DNA of 64,000 nucleotides, taken from NCBI RefSeq assembly GCF_031877795.1, contig NC_133971.1, forward strand, positions 11,820,325 to 11,884,324, read 5' to 3'. This document shows, one piece after another, positions 1 through 12,075 of this stretch. The translations under genes and the position numbers were made by a program. How positions within the stretch are numbered: the first letter of the stretch is position 1; every line of letters begins with the position of its first letter. The notes beneath the pieces are model-generated. The model did not search any database and was not told where the DNA came from. It saw only the letters and a list, made by a program, of their open reading frames with translations. Source of the DNA: Strix aluco. Taxonomy: Eukaryota > Chordata > Aves > Strigiformes > Strigidae.

Positions 1-1432
1 CTGGGCAGCCTATTCCACTGTCTGACCACTCTTTCTGTGAAATTTTTTTTCCTAATGTCCAGTCTAAATCTCCCCTGTTGCAGTTTAAAGCCATTCCCCC
101 TTGTTCTGTCACTAATCACCTGTGAGAAGAGACCAGCACCAACCTCTCTACAATGTCCTTTCAGGTAGCTGTAGAGAGTGATGAGGTCTCCCCTCAGCCT
201 TCTCTTCCTCAAACTAAACAGTCCCAGCTCCTTCAATCGCTCCTCATAGGATCTGTTCTCCAGGCCCTTCACCAGCTTCATTGCCCTCCTCTGCACTCGC
301 TCCAGCACCTCGAGATCTCTCTCGTATTGAGGTGCCCAAAACTGGACACAATACTCCAGGTGTGGCCTCACCAGTGCAGAGTACAGGGGGACTATCGCCT
401 CCCTACTTCTGCTGGTCACACTATTTCTAACACAAGCCAGGATGCCGTTGGCTTTCTTGGCCACCTGGGCACACTGCCGGCTCATGTTCAGCTGCTTGTC
501 AGTGAGAACCCCCAGATCCTTCTCTTCCAGACAGCTCTCCAGCCACACCTCCCCAAGCCTGTAGCCATGCAGGGGGTTGTTGTGGCCCAAGTGCAGGACC
601 TGACACTTGGCCTTGTTGAAGCTCATCCTGTTGACGTTGGCCCACCGATCCAATCTATCCAAGTCTCTCTGTAGAGCCTCCCTATCTTCATACAGATCGA
701 CACTCCCGCTTAACTTGGTGTCATCTGTGAACTTACTGATGATACACTCTATGTCCTTATCAAGATCATCAGTAAAAATGTTGAACAGAAATGGTGCTAA
801 CACCGAGCCCTGAGGAACACAACTTGTGACCGGCTGCCAGCTGGATTTAACCCCATTGACCACCACTCTCTGGGACCGTCCATCCAGCCAGTGGTTGACC
901 CAGCAGATCATTTGCTCATCCAGGCCATGAGCAGCCAGTTTTTCTATGAGAATTCTATGAGGAACTGGGTCAAATGCTTTTCAAAAACCCAGGTAGACAA
1001 TATCCACAGCTTTTCCCTCATCCAATAGTCGGGTCATCTTGTCATAGAAGGAGATCAGGTTTGTCAGGCAGGACCTGCCTTTCATAAACCCATGCTGACT
1101 GGGCCTGATCCCCTGGTTGTCCATTATATGACTTGTGATGGCACTCAAGATGATCTGCTCCATGACCTTCCCTGGCACTGAGGTCAGACTGACAGGTCTA
1201 TAGTTTCCTGGATCCTCCTTTCTGCCTCTCTTGTAGATGGGTGTCACATTTGCCACCCTCCAGTCCAACGGGACCTCCCCAGTTAGCCATGACTTCAGGT
1301 AGATCATGGACAGCAGCTTGGCGAGCACATCTGCCAACTCTTTCAGCACCCTTGGGTGTAACCCATCCGGTCCCACAGACTTGTGTGCACCCAAGCAGTG
1401 TAGCAGGTCTCTGACCACTTCCTCTTTAATGG
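1..1432 (-). mobile_element. CR1 LINE fragment, antisense, 5'-truncated
   Basis: On the minus strand it encodes CR1 reverse transcriptase pieces, for example [38 protein letters not shown] and [19 protein letters not shown] near 981-1430. The continuation toward position 1 covers the RT C-terminal part and the start of the 3' region. The frame is broken by stops and frameshifts, so it is inactive. The 3' end runs off the left edge, and the 5' end meets an LTR at about 1433. Confidence 0.9.
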
Positions 1433-1433
1433 T

Positions 1434-2209
1434 GATGACCAAAAATAATGAAACAACAGTCACAGGGTGCATTCTGTGGGGGTCGAAGCTGATAAGGCTG
1501 CCCCAATAACACAGCATGCAGCTGGAGGGGGGAGCCCTGTGGAGACAGGACAGTTCTGCTCTGGTGCACCTGGTCAAGTTTCAAGGGCCATCTGTCCAGT
1601 GAATGACCTTTGCTTCATTATGCACAAAATGCATATTAAAGTTAATACCCTGATTATACTAATGAAGATTAACAAGATCATGCTAATTACATCATCCCAT
1701 GAAACACCTTACCCCTCCCCGTACATGGGATACATAGGTACGTGGATCAACCTAGGGGACGGACCCAAGGAAAGTGTGTATAAATTGAGGGGGGACAAGA
1801 AGGGGGTGGGTTGGAGAGTGAAGTGAAGTGAAGTGAAGTGAAGTGAAGTGAAGTGAAGTGAAGTGAAGTGAAGTGAAGTGAAGTGAAGTGAAGTGAAGAA
1901 GATGGATGCCTCCTTGAACCCTTGCTGGTGGGATCAACGCAGGAACCCAGACCAGTGATTTCTATTTCTCTATTCTATCTCCCTCCTTTCCTTTTTCCCC
2001 TTTTTCTTCACTACCATTAAGTAATGCAAGGCATACTGTATTGCTTGCCATAACTCTTTATATACTTAGCCAATTATAGTATATCCAATTAGTACATTGT
2101 GCGAAGTTAATAAATGTCAGGACTTAGAGACCTGTCTCACCATTGTCCACTCCGCTGGGGATTTATGAATCTAAGTCACTTGTCTCTCTCGTCTGAACAG
2201 GGCATGACA
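1434..2209 (+). mobile_element. Probable solo LTR with internal pentanucleotide repeat
   Basis: A non-CR1 block between two CR1 pieces. It has an LTR layout in order: TATAAA at 1779-1784, a leader containing a (AAGTG)n repeat, a polyadenylation signal AATAAA at 2109-2114, a T/C-rich tail and a terminal CA at 2209 (GGCATGACA). The left boundary (TG at 1433-1434) is uncertain and no target-site duplication was evident. No retroviral genes adjoin it. Confidence 0.6.
1818..1898 (+). repeat. (AAGTG)n pentanucleotide microsatellite, 15 perfect copies
   Basis: Fifteen uninterrupted AAGTG units at 1821-1895, with partial copies at both ends. It begins about 35 bases downstream of the LTR TATA box, so it would lie in the 5' leader of any LTR-driven transcript. 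The perfect array predicts length polymorphism. Confidence 0.95.
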
Positions 2210-2214
2210 GTGGG

Positions 2215-2765
2215 GTGGTGATTCTGACCCTCTGCTCTGCTCTGGTGAGACCCCACCTGCAGTCCTGTGACCAGCTCTGGGGCCCCCAGCATAAGAAAGA
2301 CATGGACCTGTCGGTGTGGGCCACGAAGATGATGGTGGGGCTGGAGCACCTCCCCTGTGAGGACAGGCTGAGAGAGTTGGGGTTGTTCAGCCTGGAGAAC
2401 GGAAGGCTCCGAGGAGACCTTATAGCGGCCTTCCAGTACCTAAAGGGGGCTACAGGAAAGATGAGGAGGGATTCTTGATCAGGGACTGTAGTGATAGGAT
2501 GAGGGGTAATGGTTTCAAACTGACAGAGGGCAGATTTAGGTTAGATATAAGGAAGAAATTTCCTGTGAGAGTGGTGAGACACTGGAACAGGTTGCCCAGA
2601 GAAGCTGTGGCTGCCCCCTCCCTGGCAATGTCCAAGGCCAGGTTGGACGGGGCTTTGAGCAACCTGGTCTAGTGGAAGGTGTCCCTGCCCATGGCAGGGC
2701 GGCTGGAACTAGATGATCTTTAAGGTCCCTCCCAACACAAACCAATTCTATGGTTCTGTGATTTC
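2215..2765 (+). mobile_element. CR1 LINE 3' fragment, sense orientation
   Basis: Plus-strand CR1: RT C-terminal sequence ([38 protein letters not shown]), then the conserved block VRHWNRLPREAV and the 3'UTR ending in ATTCTATGGTTCTGTGAT, the characteristic CR1 terminus. It is 5'-truncated and frameshifted. It ends about 100 bases before the CpG island. Confidence 0.92.
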
Positions 2766-3155
2766 TACCACAGCCCTTTGACACCCTTCTCTCCATTGCT
2801 CCAACTGCTCAGAATAAGCACAGAACGAACCCGTAAAACTGTCAGAAGTTTACATTTTTCCTCGCCCGTTCCCAGCCGCTCGCACACCCAGCTGGCCAGG
2901 AGAGAGCTGTTACCCCGGCTGATGGGAAACGCGCACAGGGCCCCACGCAGGGCTGCGGGGCAGCCCGGCAGCGCGGCCATTCCGAAACCGGGAACCGCAG
3001 CCAGCGCAGCCCGAAGACGACGCCGCCTCCCGGAGGGCCTGAGGAGAGCGGCCCGTCGTACCCCAGGGGCCGTCATTCGGCGGCCGTGAGCCCCAGCACG
3101 CCGCGCCGCAGGGCCCGGCTGGCTCCCCCGCGACGGCTGGCGGCAGGGCCGGCCC

Positions 3156-3186
3156 GGCGGGGCGGGGCGGGGCGGGGCGGGGGGGA
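3156..3186 (+). promoter_or_regulatory. Tandem GC-box (Sp1/KLF-type) array
   Basis: Repeated GGGGC units in direct succession followed by a run of G. It matches the GGGCGG core bound by Sp1/KLF factors several times and could also form a G-quadruplex. It lies about 190 bases upstream of the CRE in the same CpG island. Confidence 0.6.
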
Positions 3187-3375
3187 GGCCGGGGGCAGCC
3201 TCTCCCACCCCGGCCCGGGGAAACCGCTGACGCCCTGCGGCGTCGCGCGACCCGCGCCCCGCCCCCCGCTCGTGGGCCCTCCCCCGCGGTGGGAGGGGCA
3301 CGCGGCGGCCCGCCCCCACCTTCCCGCCGCCTTATCTCGCGCCGCGGGGATAGCCACTTGCGCGTCGCCGGGTGC

Positions 3376-3383
3376 TGACGTCA
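3376..3383 (+). promoter_or_regulatory. Perfect palindromic CRE (TGACGTCA)
   Basis: The eight-base full CRE consensus, the binding site for CREB/ATF-family bZIP factors, lies in the centre of the CpG island. Its position among GC boxes suggests it is a real core-promoter element, but function is inferred from the motif alone. Confidence 0.6.
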
Positions 3384-3930
3384 CGGCGGTGCGCCGCAGA
3401 GGTAGCAGCTGGTGCCGGCTCGTGGCGCGAGCTTCGGAACAGGCGGAGGTCTTTCGTGCCGGCAGCCGCCAGCCGCGGCCGGGGGCCGCCACCGCCCGGG
3501 GCCCGCCTTGCCGCCGCGGGCCCTCCTGCCGCTGCGGGCCGCGCCGGTGGGCCCCGGGGGGCGGGCTGCGAACTGCCGCCTCGGCGTGGCTGGGCGGCCT
3601 CCCGCCCCTCTCGGCGGGGTGGGCGGGCTGGTGGCGGGACGCGTGCCGCGGAGCTAGTCGGTGCTGGGCCGGGGCGGGTGTCGCGCCGTGCCGGCGGGAG
3701 GGAGGGAGGGAGAGGGTAGGCCGGGGAGAAGGGGGTAAGGCAGCCTCAGCGCGGAGCAAGCAGCGCTCGGGGGCGGGAGCCCCAGAGTTACAGCGTAGCG
3801 AGCGGTGCTGCTCTTCGCCCCCCGCGTAGGCTGCTGGTCCGCCTCCTGCGTTTCTGTCGGCGCTGCCCGGTGCTGTGCCGTGCCAGTGCAGCGTGGCTTC
3901 CGCGGTGTGTGTCGTCTTCCGTGCTGGCTG

Positions 3931-6900
3931 CTGTGGGCCGCTGAGGATAAGGCAGCTCAGCTTTGTACTTTCTGTGGCTTGGCAATGGCGAAGTGCTTTC
4001 TCTGAGTCAGAAGAAAAGAACCGTTACCTAATTCCGGGGAGCTCTTTCCTTGTTTCTCCTTGAAACGGTTTCCAACCTGGGTAGAATTGATGGGAAGGCC
4101 TCAGAGGAACATGAGCCATGAAGCTGTGTGGTTTGTTGACAGAACTTGGTTTAGTAGTAAAGGGCAAGTGTTCACCTTTAATGGTGTTTATCTTCTTTCT
4201 ACAGGTTGAAGAACAGTAGTTGAAGCTTTGCTGCAAAGCAGATTATTCTCTAAATCAAAGGCAGGGTCAGTGCAGCTGTGGTGAGTTATTTCTCTGGTTT
4301 GTTACCTTAGAAGACAACAACATGTAAAATGTAGGAATGTGGTCATAAATACAGTACTGATACTGGTTCCAAATTATGCTTCCATGTACCTTGCTTTCCA
4401 TGTCTCACACATGAAGTGATGTCTGTAATGTATTTGCTGTGCTTTCAAATTAGCATTCATAATATGCAACAACTACCTCAGTCTTCACAAATAGTGAGTT
4501 CCCTATGGGTTTTAGTTTCTTGAAACTTCCTTTCAACACCAGTTTTTCACCTCTCTTTGCTTTTCTCATCCTTTCATTGTACCATTCTGCAGAAGGATAT
4601 TTAGTACCATATGAATAAATGACATAATACAAGCTTTCATTTCCCAAGCTTTACATATTAAGTTTTAAAACTGTATCATCAGAAGCAGATTTTAACTGTG
4701 GCTAAGCTGAAATGGTTTAAAGCGCTCTTCAGAGTGTGAGGGCAGACTGAAACTTCCATTTCTGTTTTTAGATCTTGCACGCTAATTTGTTATCATGTGT
4801 TCTGTCATATCTTTTTGAAAACGTGTTAAAATGAGGTGAGCTAGGAAGAAGTCAAAGGAATAAGATCGGTCTTGTGAGGTTGGTCATCCTGTAAGCTTAC
4901 TATTAAACATGAAAAATATTCTTGTGTTGCTTCTGTGTATCCATTTGACTCTGTTGTCAATACTGAACCCTATAACAGTTTCTTATGAGTTAAATCCAAG
5001 CAAATTGTTGGAATAGTCTCACTTTTTTACTACCTCTCTTTTTTCTGTTAGGAGTTTTTGCTCAGTTTGGTGCTTTTCATTTAACCTGGAAGGCCATTCT
5101 TCTCAATATTTTTCATGTAATCTGACTTCTCGTAATATTAATGTCAGCCTTGCTCACTGCTGTTCTTTATTCCTGTGTTCCTCCTTGGTCTTTGTTCTAT
5201 CCTTTGTGTCTTCTGCATGATGATTTTTCTTTCAGACCCAAGTTTTGGTTTCAATGTTGCCTTTTTGTAAAAATAAATTTGTGGAAGTTCTGTTCCTCTG
5301 TTTCTGTCAGCAGTAGTGTGTGGGGGGGAAAAACCCTCTAACTCTTTCCTACTTAGACATTTTTATTAGTCGTGGCTTAAATTGGGCAAAGTATAGACAG
5401 CCTTGTTCATTTACGTAAAGAAAAATCTGGGGTTTTTTTGAAAAATCTTGGTAATGCTTAACATGAGTCATTGTAGTGATTGTGGTCATTAGTGTAGTTA
5501 GTGGTTTTAAGTAGCACCTTGAACAGCCAGGATACTGCTGGTACTTTTTGTTTTACTGCTCAGTAGGAATACTAGCATATGGCATGATTGATATGGGGTA
5601 CTATGATGTTAGAAAAGAGACTCATGGGAAAGTTTATGGAAGGCTGGACAGAGATTGGCTATAACTCCTAATGGTTCCTGATTTTGACAGTGTTCTTAAA
5701 AGCATTGCTAATATGTTGTATTAGTATCACTGTGAATGCTAGCATTCTTGTTACTTGTTTCAGAAGGTGACTCATAAGTGGTTCTTGTGGCTTTTCAGAA
5801 TGGTAACTTTGTTTTTCCTGTTTTCCTGAAAACAAAAGCGCTGGAAAAGACAGTCTTTAAATTTCTGCTTGAACCTACCAAGGTGCAGTTTGTAGCTTTA
5901 TTTATTTGTTAGTTATACAGTCTGCTGACAAGAAGTGTTTGGCTCTGTCCTCTTTGCAAGTGCCCTTTGGGAAGTTAGTTTTAAATGTTTACAAAGTTTT
6001 CCATTAGCTTCCACTTTTAGCAGAGTTCTCAACTTCTCATAGGTAACTTGCTTTAGAGCCCAGACAATCTTGGTAGCTCTGGTCTCTCTCCAGTTTCTTC
6101 CCTTCTTTCTTGAACTGGGGAAAGGGAGAACTATGATGACAGAATTGAAGACAGTATTCTAGAACCAATCCTGGATGCTGAGTAGAAGAGGATAACGACA
6201 TGCTTAGAGGCTCTTGCTGCATTGCTCTTAATGCAAAGACATAGTGGGCTACTTTATTATCAGTGAGAACACATTGTATTTTGGGTGATGTATTTACCAC
6301 TTTGTCTCCTCATTTCATAGAAACTTAACTGAATCCATTCTTGCTCCTCATTACAGTGGAAGAGAATGTATTGAATTCTTAACAAAAGATAACAAAGTAC
6401 AGGATTAATTGCTTGCATATCAGTGAGTTGTTATGCTGCATTCTTTGAAGTCCAGAAAAAATGAAGTGTGGAGGCATTTACTGATGAAATTCTTTGTTTT
6501 GTTCCCTTGCAGTTCTTGACTTGTTTTTGTAACTGATGTGATTTTTAAAATTTGGATGTATTTCAGTGTTACAGGAAAGGTGGCTGGATACTCTTTTGCC
6601 TGTTTCAAAAGGATTGACTACTCAGGAAAAACATTTAAGAGACTTGAAATATTCTCTGAAGTAAACTGAGTATGCAGGTACTTTCTTCGAAAGGGAATTA
6701 AAAGAATGAAGAGTAGAACAGAAGTGAGTCTTGGAGTTTTGCCAGTGAAAGGGGAGGAAGGAGTTAGGTCATGGGAATGGAAGTGCAGGACACTGGATGG
6801 TAATGATGAACAATTGGTATTGGTACATGTGGTTTCTCATTGTGCTGAGGGGTAGCATTTGATGTGTTGCTTATCTTCTAGGTGTAACTGAGTCTGTTTT

Positions 6901-9900
6901 TTTCCCTGTCAAGTGAGACTTGAGAATATGCTGTTGTCTCAGTTCTGTGCATATTCAGTGGGATCTTGGAGAGCAGCTTTTCCTTGTTGTGTGTGATTAG
7001 GCTCTTTTCCCTCATACAAGAAGAAATTCTGGTGTGGCAATAGAGCCAGGTTTGCATTTGCAACTGACAGTATTGAACATTCTCTAATGGAAGGGATTTC
7101 TTTTCTTTCCTCCCCAACCTGCTGTGTGCTACTTAATTATGACAGCAGTGGGTATGGGCAGCAGAAAGCAACATTCCTGAAATTGCTCAGTGTTTATTGT
7201 GAAAACAGTCTGTGATCAGTAAGTAAAGATGGGAAGTGCTGATCTTAACCAATGATTAAACGTGGAAATTCTGGCCTTTGTGACTTGAAGTGCAGCCTCT
7301 GCCTTCCATGTAAGAAAATGTTGTTTCTAAGATTGACAGACTTTACCAGCATTTCTATACATGCCTCGTGGCTGTGAAGGTACCCGAAAGACAGCAGCTA
7401 TTTAATACCTCCTCTGCTCATCTCTAAGACAATCTGTACAAGTTGTTCAACAGTGAGTTAAGCTCTAGATGTACGCAGCAGACTGGGGAAAAATTCATTG
7501 TCCCTGTGATGTAACCCATCTATGGTGTAACCCATGTCCCTCTGCCTTTGCTGTGCAACAGCAAAGCCAGATTTGTAAGAGGTGAAAATTGTCTCTATCC
7601 CACAACGTTAGAGCTGATATTCGTGGACCTCTGCTGTTCTGTGGGGTCTAAGAGCATCTGTATGACCTCTGTGTAAATTATGATCTGATTGAGGCCCTAA
7701 CACATCAGTTAAAAAAAAAAAGAGGGTAGTGGAGGGGGTCACAACAACTTAAGATTGGAAAGATCTGGGTTTAAACTCCTAAAGTACAGCTATGTTTTAT
7801 CTGCAGGAATTGATTTCACAAAGGCACCTGTACATGGCAGTAATTAAAACTGTGTTTTGGGAGGATCCCATTAAGACAAGGAATAAACTGATGCCCTCAT
7901 TGAGTAAATCATCTTTACCAAGTGTATGCAAAGGATCAAACTCCCAGTAGAAATCCTGTTGGTGAGAAGGAAATTCAAGGAGAGACTGTCAGAGTTGAAA
8001 TTGCCTGTTAGGACCTGAGCCTGTAATGACTTAGGACACTGTTGGAAATCTGTATTCCTCCTTCCTCTCCTAGCCACTTCTGGTGTCTGTGGAACAGTGT
8101 CCTCAGATGGCTTGACATTTTGGCTTCTTTTTTGGTCCACAGCCCCCACCCTGCTTTTGGCCTTTTGGGGGCAATTATGAAGTTGGCTCTGTCATAATAT
8201 GTAAGTTTGCTCTAAATTCACATTTTTGTTAAGACAGAGAAACAAAAGAAGGTTGATATAGAGGGGATTAGATCCCAGGAACTTGTGGTTTTGCTTTTAG
8301 GAATTAGGTTTACTTGAATGTTCTATAGCTGACAGGAGTGCTGAAGGTATGCTATTGTTTTGTTTTTCTGGATCTGGTAATTGATTGCTTTTAATTTTTT
8401 AATATTTAAGAAAATAACTGCTTTTCTTCCCTCTAGTGTTATGATTGATTTTTGTGAGGAAAAGGGGGGGTGATAATACCATGGCATTGCATTTTGTTGG
8501 GAAGGGAGATCCCTAAATGTGGCTACTTGTTCACTGTTACGGTACTGGTAAGCACCCTGCTACAAAGTCATGGATCTCCTGACAGCTGTCATAGTGTTTG
8601 TTAAAACTGCAGTTTGGTAAACACCTTAAGCAGGTATAAGCCAGCAGTGCTGCTGAAGAAGCAGTGTATATGTTGCACAGTGAAGAAGCTGCTTGTGCCT
8701 GTTCTGCCTGCTTTTTATGCCTTCCACTTTTACCTGTCTAGCAGTGTGGTGTGGAAATGATTGGGGAGTTTGATCCAAACAAAACTGTGCATTTTTCCAC
8801 TCCCTCCAGCTTCAGGTATTTAAGGGGTACTGGGACAAGCAGAAGATCGTAATCCTTATTTTGGTGACCATACCTCTCTGTATCAGCTTAACTTTTTTGT
8901 ACCTAGCTTAAACTGCAAATTCGAGTCTGGCGCAATAAGGATTGATTTGAAATAGTTTTTTATTTTTCCTTTTTATATTAATGAAAAATAAGGCTAGTGA
9001 CTTACCAGGAGAAAGGAGAAACTGTTTAGAGGAATTTCTTAAATGTAAAGCAGTGGGCAGCTACTTGTTCTGTATGGGTTCTGATAAGTTTGCAATGGGC
9101 TCTTCAAAATCCCAGCCATAATGAAGCATTGTTGTCATTTGTGCATCTTGCCATTTGTATTTGGTATACATGTATCAGCTGTTTTCAGTTAATTTTTTGC
9201 TATCTAAATCATACAGAATTTATGGCTTCCTTAAGTTTATAAATAACGTAAAATATTTTATCTAAAAGTTGCCCCATCTTCAGGGAGGTGATTATTTTAA
9301 TCTTTGATTTTGTTATTTTGCTTGTGACAGCCTCATCTAATGTTGCATGAGGACTGTTGTTTAATTGGGGTCAAAAAGCAACTGTGTAGCAAATTCATGG
9401 GAGACATTCTCTTGAGGGCTGTTAAATTTAAATTCCCTGTCTCTTACTAAGAAATCCTTGAACCACAGTTTTCTGGAGGATGGAAGAGCATTATTCAGAA
9501 ATATCACTAGATGATTGTCCTGATTTGGGCATCTACTGTGGTCTTTGACAGGGGCAGAACACTGGGTTAAATGAACCCCTTTTCAGACCTACTAAGGTTG
9601 GTTTGGTTTTTCTTGGGTTGTTTTTTTTTGAGTAACAGCTGCTCCAATATTTAAATGAAAATACAAACCCTTTCAAGAATGAGAAGTGTTAAAAAGAAGC
9701 TTTGCAAATATTTGTCTTTGGGATTTTTTGTTGTTGTCCTTAGATCAACCAGCTAATTATTTTGAAATAAGATAAAAATCCTCATGGTTTTTGTGTTTGT
9801 ATTGTACTAACTTCAATAAGTAAGTCTTCTGATGAGAACTGTCCTAAGTACATAAATTTTTAGTAGAAGCACTGCTGTCTTGGGGGCACCTTCCTTTTCT

Positions 9901-11150
9901 GCATCAGATTTGAGGGTAGCTGAGCAGTAATTTAGCTGACATGATCTTAGTTTTGCAGAGCAAAATCAGTTGTTACATAAATGCTCCATAATCCGTTTTT
10001 CCTCAAATGAACATGTCCTTGCAATGAATCTTTAGCAAATATCTGGGTATGTGCTGCAGATTCACTGTTGCTACACATACAGTTGTTCTCCAAATAATGA
10101 GAAGCCACAGGAAACTGTTCAGCAAAAGACCTAAAATCAGCTTCTCTGAAGTTGAAGTTATTTAACATTTTGTACACCATTTTACATACACATGCTCTGC
10201 CAGCTTACTAACTTTCAGAAGTTCTCACTGGCTTTCATCTACTAATAAAACCAATAGTCTGCTATTTTTTAGTTGAGTAGGCACTTCGAAATTATACTTT
10301 ATCAGGTCTTGTTTGATGGTGTAAGATAAGACTATTTCTTTGGACAGTAATTTGACTTTTGAATGGAAACAGACAAAATCACTTCATAACATGAAGTATA
10401 ATTTTGGTCTTGCAGGAATTGAGCTATGATCTCCTCCTTAGTGCGAACCCTATACCTACTACCGTTATGTTTTTCTCTCATATACTTCTTTTTGTCTCTC
10501 CCTTTCCTTCACTATCATTTATAGGTGCTCTAAAATTGTTAGCTATACTATGTACTTCAATGCTTTAGTGTTTATACAGTAAAATATGAATATATCTTTT
10601 TATTGTTGTTTTTGTGTGTACTTATTTTACTTGTTTTTTGTGCTGTGAATATGAAGCTCCTATTGTGTTCCTTGCAAGTTAACTCAGTGTTTTTCAGTGT
10701 TGTTATGTTGCTGCTTCCTGGCCAATTTTGGCTGTGCATGATGAAGGCAGCCTAAGGTACTCAAGATGTCAAAAATACCTGCAAAAAAGAAGGAAGTTCA
10801 GGATATTGCACCTAAAGACCAGTGTTACTGCCTGTCCTGACAACAACATTATGTACTAATATTTCATGATTTTTTTAATGGAAAAATTAAGCTAGCAGGA
10901 CTTTTAATGTAACATCAGTCTTGCCTTGACATTGATTCTTTGTGCTGGGCACTATTCCACATAGGATAAACCAGTACCAATTGGATTTTGTAGTCTAAAT
11001 TGGGGTCTTGGTTCCCTGGAAATTCATGGTCTGTGGAGCAGTGAGCTGAGAATGTTTAAGTTACGCAAAGCTCTCGTAATTGCAGGAGTATTTTAGAGAG
11101 TCTGCGAACTGATAAAGATTGAAATGACTGACATGAGTAGATATGAAGAA
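3931..11150 (+). other. IPO11: IPO11 intron 1, proximal part: unique AT-rich sequence
   Basis: About 7.2 kb of intron without recognisable exons, RNA genes or clear transposons. All open frames are short (under 95 codons), have no family signature and lie in AT-rich sequence. A run of A at about 7710-7720 and a G run near 8464 are the only low-complexity tracts of note. An untranslated second exon could hide here but cannot be called. Confidence 0.7.
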
Positions 11151-11159
11151 ATAAAGTAG

Positions 11160-12075
11160 ATTGGTTTTGCAGGGTGAGGTAGGTGGACCTTGGCTGGCTG
11201 CCAGGTGCCCACTGAGCTCATCTATCACTTCTGGCTTCTTTACCTCCTCTGAAGCAGCACAGGGGGATACGGACTGGGGGTTATGGTCAGTGCATCATGT
11301 GTTGTCTCTGCTGCTCCTTCCTCCTCTCACTCTTCCCCTGCTCCAGTGTGGGGTCCCTCCCATGGCAGACAGTCCTCCATAAACTTCTCCATTGTGAGTC
11401 CTTCCCATGGACTGCAGTTCTTCATGAGCTGCTCCAGCATGGGTCCTTCCCACAAGCTGCAGTTCATGAACTGTTCCAGCATGGGTCCCTTCCACGGGCT
11501 GCAGTCCTTCAGGAACAGACTGCTCCAGCGTGGGTCCCCCATGGGGTCACAAGTCCTGTCAGCAAACCTGCTCCAGCGTGGGCTCCTCTCTCCACGGGTC
11601 CACAGGTCCTGCCAGGAGCCTGCTCCAGCGCGGACTTCCCACGGGGTCACAGCCTCCTTTGGGCATCCACCTGCTCTGAGTGGGGTCCTCCAGGGGCTGC
11701 AGGTGGAGATCTGCTCCCCCGTGGACCTCCATGGGCTGCAGGGGCACAGCCTGCCCCACCATGGACTGCACCAGGGGCTGCAGGGGAATCTGCTCTGGTG
11801 CCTGGAGCAACTCCTCCCTCTTCTTCACTGCCCTTGGTGTCTGCAGAGTTGTTTCACATATTCTCACTCCTCTTCTGGCTGCAGTTGCACAGGGGTGTTT
11901 TTACCCTTCTTAAATATGTTATCACAGAGGTGCTACCACCATCACTGATGGACTTGGCCTTGGCCAGTGGTGGGTCTGTCTTGGAGCTGGCTGGCATTGG
12001 CTTCTAGCAGCTTCTCACAGAAACCACCCCTGTAGCCCCCCCACTACCAAAACCTTGTGGTTTAAAACCCAATAC
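11160..12075 (+). mobile_element. LTR/ERV-type avian dispersed repeat with internal GC-rich tandem modules
   Basis: A GC-rich block, unlike the surrounding AT-rich intron, built of repeated modules. CTGCTCCAGC followed by a TGGG-type phrase recurs from about 11425 to 11690, each copy followed by CATGGG/CACGGG and CTGCAG(T/G) phrases. Sequence of this style is familiar to me as a high-copy avian ERV-derived repeat, but the exact family is not named here. It ends near AAAACCCAATACACAG. Five overlapping open frames on both strands result from the repeat and are not genes. Confidence 0.65.

Larger units (their letters stand above)
2870..3930 (+). promoter_or_regulatory. IPO11: CpG-island promoter and presumed non-coding exon 1 of IPO11
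   Basis: About 1 kb of very GC- and CpG-rich sequence in an otherwise AT-rich window, about 9.5 kb upstream of the start codon. It holds an array of GC boxes at 3156-3186 and a palindromic CRE at 3376-3383, with no clear TATA box. This is the usual housekeeping-promoter design and fits a ubiquitous transport receptor. The exact transcription start and the exon 1 donor cannot be read. One plausible donor is the GTAAGG at 3735-3740. In mammals the neighbouring gene DIMT1 is divergently transcribed from next to the IPO11 promoter. I found no DIMT1 coding exon on the minus strand here. Long open frames across the island on both strands are a by-product of GC content. Confidence 0.85.

Noticed and set aside
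1752..1937. Open frame with repeated LHFTS peptide
   Set aside because: Translation of the AAGTG microsatellite on the minus strand.
2765..3829. Long overlapping open frames on both strands through the CpG island (up to 247 codons)
   Set aside because: Low-complexity Arg/Pro/Ala/Gly-rich translations are expected from GC-rich DNA lacking stops. No family signature, and simultaneous openness in several frames.
11283..12007. 221- and 236-codon open frames in intron 1
   Set aside because: They lie wholly within a repeated GC-rich element and overlap each other in different frames. A repeat by-product, not a gene.
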